Origin: an uncultured Nannocystaceae bacterium
Lineage (GTDB): Bacteria > Myxococcota_A > Polyangia > Nannocystales > Nannocystaceae
Length of the DNA: 6,575 nt
NCBI GenBank assembly: GCA_938084085.1
Contig: CALKDV010000104.1
Coordinates: 1 to 6,575, forward strand
Reading direction: 5' to 3'
Within the stretch, counting starts at the first letter, position 1, and every line of letters starts with the position of its first letter. Below are positions 1 through 5,463 of the stretch, in pieces. The notes under the pieces were generated by a model. It saw only the letters and a program-made list of their open reading frames with translations, ran no database searches and had not been told where the DNA came from. The position numbers and the translations under genes were made by a program.

Positions 1-1
1 G

Positions 2-1015
2 GATGAGCTGGACATCAGCCGCGGCGACATGCTCGTCCACCCTGGCAACGTCCCCAAGGTCGCCAATGAGCTGGACGCCATGGTGGTCTGGATGGCCGAC
101 GACCCCATGGTCGAAGGGCGGGACTACTGGGTGATGCAGTCGGGCTCGCGATGCGTCGGCAACACCACCAATATCCGCTACCGAGTGGACGTGAACACCC
201 TCCGGCGCCAGCAGACCCCGCGGCTGTCTCTCAACGAGATCGGGCGCTGCAAGCTCGCCTTGAACCGCCCCATCGCCCACGACGCCTACCGCCGCAACCG
301 GGCCACCGGCAGCTTCATCCTCGTGGACCGCATGACCAACCTTACCGTGGGCGCGGGGATGATCTTGGATCGCAAGTCCGCCGACGCGGAGGACCGGAGC
401 GGTCGGGCCCCGGCCGACGCCGCGCTGGCGCGGGTACCGGTGAGCAAGGTGAGTCCAGAGGAACGAGTCGCGCGCTATCAACACGCGCCTGTGACGGTGC
501 TTTTGACCGGGCTCCCTGCCTCGGGCAAGACGACGATCGCCCTGGAGCTTGAGCAGCTGATGTTCGAGGCGGGCTGGGCGGTCGCCCTGCTCGACGGGCA
601 AGCCATGCGCGTGGGTCTGAGTCGGGACCTCGGCTACTCCGCGCCCGAGCGCGTGGAGAATCTGCGCCGGGGTATGGACGCCGCCAAGCTCATGAATGAC
701 GCGGGATTCTCGTGCATCTGCGCCTTCACCTCCCCCGACGCCCGCGCCCGCGCCCGCGCCCGCGCCACCGTGGCGCCGGCCACCCTCGTGGAGGTGTTCG
801 TGGACACGCCCCTTGAGGTCTGCCAAGCGCGCGACGAAAAAGAGATCTACGCCCGGGCGGAGCGCGGCGAGATCCCCATGCTCCCCGGCCTCACCGGTAC
901 CTACGACCGCCCCGAACAGCCCGATCTACACGTGACGACCGAACGAACCGCGCGCGAGGTGGCGGAGGAGATCCTCTCGTTCATCTCAGGTGGGCGTGGG
1001 GCATCGAACAACTGA
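2..1015 (+). CDS. cysNC: Bifunctional sulfate adenylyltransferase subunit 1 / adenylylsulfate kinase (CysNC), 3' part
   Basis: The visible 337 codons are the end of a fusion protein; the frame is open to the left edge, so the N-terminal GTPase domain lies outside. Roughly bases 2-370 encode the last beta-barrel region of CysN, ending in the family-typical FILVDRMTNLTVGAGMI. A linker of about 40 residues follows, then APS kinase (CysC) from about base 490. The kinase has a P-loop GLPASGKTT (509-535), LLDGQAMR (587-610), RDLGYSAPERVENLRR, AFTSP and EVFVDTPLEVC. Known role: CysN with CysD makes adenylylsulfate from sulfate and ATP, and CysC phosphorylates it to PAPS in the cytoplasm, for cysteine synthesis or sulfation. 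Oddities: the usual DGDN of APS kinases reads DGQA, and the segment after TSP is an Ala-Arg repeat. cysD is expected upstream. A link to sulfated polysaccharide is possible but not shown. Confidence 0.95.
   Translation, partial: DELDISRGDMLVHPGNVPKVANELDAMVVWMADDPMVEGRDYWVMQSGSRCVGNTTNIRYRVDVNTLRRQQTPRLSLNEIGRCKLALNRPIAHDAYRRNRATGSFILVDRMTNLTVGAGMILDRKSADAEDRSGRAPADAALARVPVSKVSPEERVARYQHAPVTVLLTGLPASGKTTIALELEQLMFEAGWAVALLDGQAMRVGLSRDLGYSAPERVENLRRGMDAAKLMNDAGFSCICAFTSPDARARARARATVAPATLVEVFVDTPLEVCQARDEKEIYARAERGEIPMLPGLTGTYDRPEQPDLHVTTERTAREVAEEILSFISGGRGASNN
740..766 (+). repeat. GCCCGC hexamer tandem repeat inside cysNC
   Basis: Four exact copies of GCCCGC (740-763) are followed by a further GCC, encoding alternating Ala-Arg right after the TSPD motif of the APS kinase domain. 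The unit is a multiple of three, so copy-number change would add or remove Ala-Arg pairs without shifting frame. The distance from TSP to EVFVDTP equals that in the E. coli enzyme as I recall it, so the repeat replaces family sequence rather than lengthening the protein. Confidence 0.85.
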
Positions 1016-1031
1016 CCTCGCCGTGACGAGG
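1016..1031. other. Short hairpin just after cysNC, in the convergent gap
   Basis: CCTCG (1016-1020) and CGAGG (1027-1031) form a 5-bp stem with a 6-base loop directly after the cysNC stop. The rest of the 72-base convergent gap holds a 10-bp palindrome CGCCGCGGCG (1034-1043) and a GGCC/GGCC pair (1052-1064). There is no T-run, so a standard intrinsic terminator is not supported. These may slow polymerase between the convergent genes or simply reflect high GC. Confidence 0.2.
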
Positions 1032-1087
1032 CACGCCGCGGCGACACTCCTGGCCCCACCGGCCTGACTGCCCCATGCCGCCGCGCG

Positions 1088-2494
1088 CTAACTGGCGCCG
1101 CGCCGCAGCAGCACCGCCGGGATCGTCTTGAGGAAGATTTTCACATCGAGCCACAGTGACCATCGGTCGATGTAGTCGATGTCCATCTGCACCCACTGCT
1201 CGAAGGTGACGTCGTTGCGGCCGGAGATCTGCCAGATGCAGGTGATGCCCGGCTTCACAGAAAGTCGCTTTCGTTGCCAGCGCTCGTATTGCTCCACCTC
1301 GCTGGGAAGCGGCGGCCGTGGGCCCACGATGGACATCTCCCCGCGCATCACGTTGATGAACTGGGGGAACTCATCGAGGCTGGTCTTGCGGATGAAGTGA
1401 CCGATGCGGGTGATTCGCGGGTCGCGCTTGATCTTGAACACCGGCCCGTCCATCTCGTTCTCCGCCTCAAGCTTGGCGCGCAGGGCCTCCGCGTTCACCA
1501 CCATGGACCGAAATTTGAGCATCTTGAAGGTGCGGCCGTTCTTCCCGACCCGCTCTTGGGCGAAGAAGATCGGCCCCTCGCTCGTCGTTTTCACGAGCGC
1601 AGCCACTGTCAGCAAAATTGGGGCGGTGACAGCGAGCGCTGCGCCGGCGATGAGAATGTCAAAGCCACGTTTCACGATCATCCCCGCCACGTAGGAAGGC
1701 GGCGGTGAGAGATCGAGCACCGAGTGGCCATCCACCCGAAACACCGAAGAGGTCGACGCATCGGGCGGCACAAAATCCATGAGCATGCGCGTCCCCACAC
1801 CCATCTCCCGACACACGCGCATGGCGTCGTCGGTCACCTCGGGGCGGTCGGGGTCTGGGACAAAGAGGACCTCGTCGATCACGTGCTCGGTCAGGACTTG
1901 CTGAAGCTCCGCCGCGGTGCCTAAATCGGCGCGCTGCGGTCTCCACGCAGAGGTCGAGACAAACCCCACAAACTCGAGGCCCCAGTCACGATGGGAGGAG
2001 ACCCAATCGTGGGCGGAGACCACACCCTCCCCCGAGCCCACGATGATCAGATTGCGCGAGTTGTATCCGTTGGCCCGGGCCCGCGCCAAGATACCCCGCA
2101 CCGACAAGCGGGTGACCACGAGCCCCGCCAGCGCGGTCGCACAAAACAACATCAAGAAGGCGCGGCTCGGCGTCGGCAGCTGGAACACGTAGGTCAACGT
2201 GACCAACGCGACGAAGGTCAACGCCATCGCCCGCGACAGATCTCCCACGTCGCGCATGGCGCGAATCATCCGACGGGATCGATGCAGCCCCATCCAGCGC
2301 GCCGCCAGCACCCAGACTCCCACGGCCAACGGCAGCAGCACCGCCGGGCTCGCAACGCCTGCAGAGAAGATCTCGGGGAACTGCGCTCCGAGAAAGACCC
2401 GAGCCTCACGGGCGCACCAAAACGCGCCCACCCAGGTCAAAATCTCTACGAGCATGTAGCCTGCTCCAAAGAACTGTGGGTGTTGTTTAAGCAT
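1088..2494 (-). CDS. Polyprenyl-phosphate sugar-1-phosphate transferase (initiating exopolysaccharide glycosyl-phosphotransferase)
   Basis: The 468-residue protein has the full-length polytopic layout of the WbaP/EpsE/EpsZ family: several hydrophobic segments in about residues 12-135, a Rossmann-like region starting NLIIVGSGEG (about 148-157), then a hydrophobic segment (about 279-302) and the catalytic bacterial sugar transferase domain. Visible signatures are KMLKFRSM, the catalytic Asp-Glu in KTSLDEFPQF, MSIVGPRP and KPGITCIWQISGRN. The family transfers a hexose-1-phosphate from a UDP-sugar to undecaprenyl phosphate on the cytoplasmic face of the inner membrane, the first step of repeat-unit synthesis; the sugar cannot be read from sequence. 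The start is the ATG at 2494, where MLKQHPQFF resembles family N-termini, though no Shine-Dalgarno is seen. A TTG lies directly upstream. The internal ATG at 2455 has GGAG 8 bases before it and would give 455 residues, starting at the first membrane segment. Convergent with cysNC. Confidence 0.93.
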   Translation of the reverse strand: MLKQHPQFFGAGYMLVEILTWVGAFWCAREARVFLGAQFPEIFSAGVASPAVLLPLAVGVWVLAARWMGLHRSRRMIRAMRDVGDLSRAMALTFVALVTLTYVFQLPTPSRAFLMLFCATALAGLVVTRLSVRGILARARANGYNSRNLIIVGSGEGVVSAHDWVSSHRDWGLEFVGFVSTSAWRPQRADLGTAAELQQVLTEHVIDEVLFVPDPDRPEVTDDAMRVCREMGVGTRMLMDFVPPDASTSSVFRVDGHSVLDLSPPPSYVAGMIVKRGFDILIAGAALAVTAPILLTVAALVKTTSEGPIFFAQERVGKNGRTFKMLKFRSMVVNAEALRAKLEAENEMDGPVFKIKRDPRITRIGHFIRKTSLDEFPQFINVMRGEMSIVGPRPPLPSEVEQYERWQRKRLSVKPGITCIWQISGRNDVTFEQWVQMDIDYIDRWSLWLDVKIFLKTIPAVLLRRGAS

Positions 2495-2547
2495 CAAGCG
2501 GAAGATCGGCAGCGGGGGGCGAAGGCGTGGAAGCTCCCACCGCGGGG

Positions 2548-2575
2548 ATATAAGTCTAAGTTCGGACGAACAGAA
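2548..2575 (-). promoter_or_regulatory. Weak candidate promoter for the sugar transferase gene
   Basis: On the minus strand a TTATAT (-10-like, bases 2548-2553) lies about 50 bases before the ATG at 2494. The hexamer 16 bases further upstream, TTCTGT, matches the -35 consensus poorly. The AT-rich box stands out in GC-rich DNA, but the call rests on it alone. Confidence 0.2.
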
Positions 2576-2918
2576 CTCACGGACGCATGCCGCGAGACCG
2601 CAACCCCACTCCCTTACAATATTCGCGCCCTCGGTTCAAGACACCGACACGAGCCCCTAGGTCCAACGTTCAGGTGTTCAGCGACAACGACAACGACCTG
2701 GCGCACAACGGCGAGGCCAACACGTCGTTTTCGCAGGCCGGCGCCGACCTGCATGCGCCACCGCAAGAAATACGTCGCGACGGCGTCCCGAATTCGTACG
2801 AGACCCCCACCGCGCGAGTCGCGATGAAATCTTCGACAGAACACCAAAAGACCCCAAACGCGCAAGGCTCGTCCGAAGCCTCATATTCCTGCCCTTCCAT
2901 TGTCCTGATGTGAATGCC

Positions 2919-2946
2919 TGGAAAAGAACCGCGGCGCGTGTATAGT
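2919..2946 (+). promoter_or_regulatory. Sigma-70-like promoter giving a leaderless phosphatase transcript
   Basis: TGGAAA (2919-2924, 4 of 6 matches to TTGACA), a 16-base spacer and TATAGT (2941-2946, 5 of 6 matches to TATAAT) end only 7 bases before the ATG at 2954. The expected transcription start is therefore at 2953 or 2954, on or next to the A of the start codon. No Shine-Dalgarno lies upstream of that ATG, which agrees with leaderless translation. Confidence 0.5.
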
Positions 2947-2953
2947 CCGCCCA

Positions 2954-3673
2954 ATGTTGTCCTGGTTTCGCAAGCAGGGGCGCGGAAAAGCCCCATCGAG
3001 CGTGGAGGCGATCCAACTCCGCGCCCGCGACTGTCACTCCCACGTCCTCCCGGGTGTGGATGATGGCAGCCGAACCCTCGATGAATCCCTCGACATGCTC
3101 CGTTTGCTCCAGGACGAGGGAGTCCACAGAGTGATCGCGACCTCCCATATTTATCCCGGCCGGTTCCCCAATGAGCGCGAAACCCTGCAGCCCGTCTTCG
3201 ACACGCTCGTGGAATCCGCGTCCGCAGCGGGGCTCACGATCGAGCTCGAGCTCGGCGCCGAGCACTACCTCGACGACTCCCTCGGGCCCCGAGTGGAATC
3301 GGGACAACACATCGAATTCGGCCCAGAACGTTATGTTCTGTTTGAAACGCACACGTTTGATCAGGTGCCGACGAGCTTGTTTACAACGGTCGCGACCATG
3401 CGAGATCGCGGCCTGACTCCCCTGATGGCGCACGTGGAGCGCTACCAATACTTGAGCGGTGCAGAGGGCTGGGAGGTCATTGAAGACCTTCGCGCGATTG
3501 GCGTGAAATTCCAAGTCAACCGGACGATCGGCAAGATCAACGTGCCCGGCGAAGGCCGGCGCGGACGGATGCTCGAGAAACTCGCCCGAGCGGGCTACAT
3601 TGACGAGGTGGGCAGCGACCTCCACCGGGCCACCCCTGAGGGCCGGCCGTACGCGATGCCAAATGGCAAATAA
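2954..3673 (+). CDS. CpsB/YwqE-type PHP-domain protein-tyrosine phosphatase, C-terminally short
   Basis: The 239-residue protein carries the metal-binding motifs of the CpsB/CapC/YwqE phosphatases: DCHSH (H28, H30), LPGVDDGS, TSHIYPG (H65), GAEHYL (E103), AHVERY (H160, E162, R163) and GSDLH (D222, H224). The family is Mn-dependent, cytoplasmic, and dephosphorylates tyrosine kinases that control polysaccharide chain length (Wzc/CpsD type). A related enzyme, PhpA, affects exopolysaccharide in Myxococcus. A 25-residue basic extension precedes the PHP domain, as in some relatives; the ATG at 2954 is preferred because a promoter sits just before it, with GTG at 3002 as a weaker choice. Oddity: only 15 residues follow SDLH, whereas Cps4B-type proteins carry about 45, so the terminal helices are missing. 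All metal-site motifs remain, so partial activity is possible. Confidence 0.9.
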   Translation: MLSWFRKQGRGKAPSSVEAIQLRARDCHSHVLPGVDDGSRTLDESLDMLRLLQDEGVHRVIATSHIYPGRFPNERETLQPVFDTLVESASAAGLTIELELGAEHYLDDSLGPRVESGQHIEFGPERYVLFETHTFDQVPTSLFTTVATMRDRGLTPLMAHVERYQYLSGAEGWEVIEDLRAIGVKFQVNRTIGKINVPGEGRRGRMLEKLARAGYIDEVGSDLHRATPEGRPYAMPNGK

Positions 3674-3751
3674 TGCCGTCAACACGCCCTGGAAGCGACA
3701 TTCCGACGTTGAAGAGATCTGAACGCATGTGCCGTTCGAGCGAGTGAATTC
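3674..3751 (+). pseudogene. Possible decayed C-terminal tail of the phosphatase gene
   Basis: Reading on in the same frame past the TAA at 3671 gives CRQHALEATFRR, a TGA at 3710, then RDLNACAVRASEF. HALEATF resembles the helix that usually follows the SDLH motif in this family, and the length to about 3751 roughly equals the missing piece. This suggests that nonsense mutations removed the tail. The resemblance is short and was judged by eye; chance is not excluded. Confidence 0.3.
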
Positions 3752-3815
3752 AACTGCTTGCCGCCGCTAGACCTCGCAGCCACCAGACTGGAACCCTCGC
3801 GCCGCTCGAGGTGCA

Positions 3816-3829
3816 TGTGAACAGTCACA
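3816..3829. promoter_or_regulatory. Inverted repeat TGTGA-N4-TCACA upstream of the lipoprotein gene
   Basis: TGTGA (3816-3820) and TCACA (3825-3829) are perfect inverted half-sites about 40 bases before the candidate -35 box. The half-sites equal those of CRP/FNR-family operators, but the spacer is 4 rather than 6 bases, so a CRP site is not claimed. It may be an operator for another dimeric regulator. A second small inverted repeat, CCTCG/CGAGG (3795-3811), lies just before it. Confidence 0.25.
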
Positions 3830-3869
3830 CACAATCAGCGAAAAATCGTCCACGTTCCACTTTCAGATC

Positions 3870-3898
3870 TTGCGCCATCTACGGCGCTACCGTACATT
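3870..3898 (+). promoter_or_regulatory. Candidate promoter of the lipoprotein/barrel operon
   Basis: TTGCGC (3870-3875) and TACATT (3893-3898) are separated by 17 bases and match the sigma-70 consensus at 3 and 4 of 6 positions. The start would be near 3905, leaving a leader of about 15 bases that just includes the AGGA ribosome site at 3910-3913, 6 bases before the ATG at 3920. Confidence 0.4.
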
Positions 3899-3919
3899 CT
3901 CGGAGCACCAGGATTTCCA

Positions 3920-4417
3920 ATGCACAAGTTTATCGCACCACTCCTTATTGCTTCCTCTTTTGCGCTCACCGCCTGCCCCGCAGATGACGTCGACGCGAAG
4001 GTCAACATCCTTGTCGAAGACCTCACCACCAATGGCATGACCATCACCCTCACCGGTGACCTCGGCGAAGGCACCCTGGGCTTCGACGCGCCCGTGAGCG
4101 ACACGCCCACCAACGAGACCCTCGACCTCTACCTTGAGAACGCGGTCTCCATCAACATCGTCAGCGATGCCACCGGCACCGCTGCATCCTTTGGCGAGAT
4201 GGGCGTGACCTACGTGGAGGGGACCCCCGCGGCTCCCGGTGAGTACACCTGGGCTCTGAGCGCTGACCGCGACTCCGCCACGTTCACCTTCTTCAACGAG
4301 ACCCCCGGCGGCGTCACCTTGAAGAACACCGTGGCCTACACGGCGGAGCTTGCCGTTGCGAACAACCCGTACGTGACCGACGTCCCCGCGACCTCAGTCG
4401 CTGTCAACGTCAACTAG
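3920..4417 (+). CDS. Small acidic lipoprotein of unknown function, coupled to the outer-membrane barrel gene
   Basis: I do not recognise this 165-residue protein. It starts with a clear lipoprotein signal: MHK, a hydrophobic core (residues 4-17) and the lipobox LTAC with the acylated Cys at 19, followed by Pro-Ala-Asp-Asp. The mature part of about 147 residues is rich in Thr, Asp, Glu, Gly and Val with alternating hydrophobic residues and Gly/Asn/Asp turns, suggesting an all-beta (immunoglobulin-like or sandwich) fold. It has no further Cys and no catalytic motif I can name. AGGA at 3910-3913 supports the start. The stop is 13 bases before the barrel gene on the same strand, so the two are probably co-transcribed. 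A role as an accessory of the barrel or of polysaccharide export is inferred from position only. Confidence 0.85.
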   Translation: MHKFIAPLLIASSFALTACPADDVDAKVNILVEDLTTNGMTITLTGDLGEGTLGFDAPVSDTPTNETLDLYLENAVSINIVSDATGTAASFGEMGVTYVEGTPAAPGEYTWALSADRDSATFTFFNETPGGVTLKNTVAYTAELAVANNPYVTDVPATSVAVNVN

Positions 4418-4430
4418 TTCCTGAAGTGTC

Positions 4431-5444
4431 GTGAGCGCGCCTCACACACGACAGAGCGAGAGACATCGCGAGTTTCGACTTGCGGTGTCTCTTTGCGTCT
4501 TGGCGAGGACTTTTGTGGTCGTCTTGCTGGCTCTCGGGCTTGCCCCCTCGCACGCGCAGGCATCCGAGACCGGAGCGAAGCCCAACCCGCAAGCTCCCCC
4601 TCACGATGCCAGCGCTGCGGCGTCGAGATTTATTGATCTCGGGACCGTTCGGTACCTGAACCCGGCGAAACCGAAGGAGCTTTGGCTCGGTCTCGATATC
4701 GGGGGCGTGTACATGCCCGACAATGTCATCGCGAATTTTGGTCGTGACATCTGGACGGCCAGAGCCGCGTTCCCATGGGCCCTCGCCCTCACCCCGTGGC
4801 TGTCCGTGGGAGGTCGGCATGAGCTCGCGTGGTACGACGCGGAGAACATCCGGGCGCAATACTCCAACCAAGAGGTCTCCATCGCGCTCACGCCCACCAG
4901 CTGGCGCGCCCTCCCGGGGGTCACCCAAGACCGCCTTGAGTTCGGTTTCGAGGCTCATGACATGTTCAAGACCACGCTGTTTGGAGACGACGGTTTGCGC
5001 CAAGTCCTCCATCTCGGGGGGATCTTCGATCGTGTCCTCTACATGGGCTACGGTATGAGCCACCGCGTGCGGCCGAAGCTCTCCATCGACTGGAACACCC
5101 AGGGCCGGTTCGTGTGGCTGTTCATCAACACCCAAAAGCAACTCCGGACGAGCGCGCGGCTCCGCTGGAATCCACGCCCCGCCCACACCGTGTCCATCGA
5201 GAGCGTAGGGTTTTTGATATTCCGTGAAAAAGTCCAAGCGGGGAACCTCCTGCCTCGCGCTGGAATCATCGGGCAGTTCGCCGCCCAATACGACTGGATG
5301 TCCAGGCGAAAGGTGGGGCTGTTCGCCCGCGCGTGGTTCTCCACCAGCTTCCTCAGCGGCACGTCCCCGGTCTTCGAGATCCGCGAAGAGGCGATCAATC
5401 AGCCCTACGGTGAGCTCTCGATGGGTCTGCGCGCCAGGTGGTGA
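4431..5444 (+). CDS. Predicted outer-membrane beta-barrel protein, possible polysaccharide export pore
   Basis: The 337-residue protein has a basic N-terminus, a hydrophobic stretch (about 24-38) and a likely signal-peptidase site after HAQA (residue 44). The mature part of about 293 residues shows repeated amphipathic strands with aromatic girdle residues, such as ELWLGLDIGGVYM, RFVWLFINTQ, GLFARAWFSTSF and the final GELSMGLRARW. The terminal aromatic residue fits recognition by the BAM machinery. No OmpA or enzyme motif is seen. The size could hold about 16-18 strands. The start is GTG at 4431 with only a weak GAAG before it; GTG at 4485 would give a more usual 26-residue signal peptide. 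It lies 13 bases after the lipoprotein gene and is convergent with an OPX gene. Myxobacterial loci pair OPX proteins with such barrels (EpsX/EpsY, Wzp types), so an export role is a reasoned inference; family membership is not proven. Confidence 0.82.
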   Translation: MSAPHTRQSERHREFRLAVSLCVLARTFVVVLLALGLAPSHAQASETGAKPNPQAPPHDASAAASRFIDLGTVRYLNPAKPKELWLGLDIGGVYMPDNVIANFGRDIWTARAAFPWALALTPWLSVGGRHELAWYDAENIRAQYSNQEVSIALTPTSWRALPGVTQDRLEFGFEAHDMFKTTLFGDDGLRQVLHLGGIFDRVLYMGYGMSHRVRPKLSIDWNTQGRFVWLFINTQKQLRTSARLRWNPRPAHTVSIESVGFLIFREKVQAGNLLPRAGIIGQFAAQYDWMSRRKVGLFARAWFSTSFLSGTSPVFEIREEAINQPYGELSMGLRARW

Positions 5445-5463
5445 CGGTCGCGTCGCGTCGCCG

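Larger units (their letters stand above)
2495..2953. other. Divergent intergenic region without a convincing gene
   Basis: This 459-base spacer separates the divergent transferase and phosphatase genes and should hold both promoters. Open frames in it (for example 2587-2913 on +) have low-complexity translations, no ribosome site and no recognisable motif, so none is called. Small structures seen are a direct repeat GTTCAG (twice near 2669-2680), a GACAAC doublet (near 2683-2695) and a 10-bp palindrome CGTCGCGACG (2773-2782). About 400 bases are left unexplained between the two promoter candidates; a small RNA or regulator sites could lie here, but nothing specific supports one. Confidence 0.5.

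Noticed and set aside
2700..2716. A sigma-54 promoter (GG-N10-GC type) in the spacer
   Set aside because: The TGGCGC block lacks a GC at the correct distance, so the required -24/-12 spacing fails.
1991..2827. 278-codon plus-strand frame spanning the transferase N-terminus and the spacer
   Set aside because: Most of it is antisense to the transferase membrane region, and the rest is low-complexity with no ribosome site.
2587..2913. 108-codon plus-strand frame in the divergent spacer
   Set aside because: It has no Shine-Dalgarno and no recognisable motif, and it overlaps the phosphatase promoter region; composition looks non-coding.
2678..3685. 335-codon open frame on the minus strand across the phosphatase gene
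   Set aside because: It is antisense to a gene with a complete set of PHP metal motifs, and its translation shows no family signature; long antisense frames are common at this GC content.
3816..3829. A CRP/FNR binding site
   Set aside because: The half-sites match, but the spacer is 4 bases instead of the required 6, so only a generic inverted repeat is reported.
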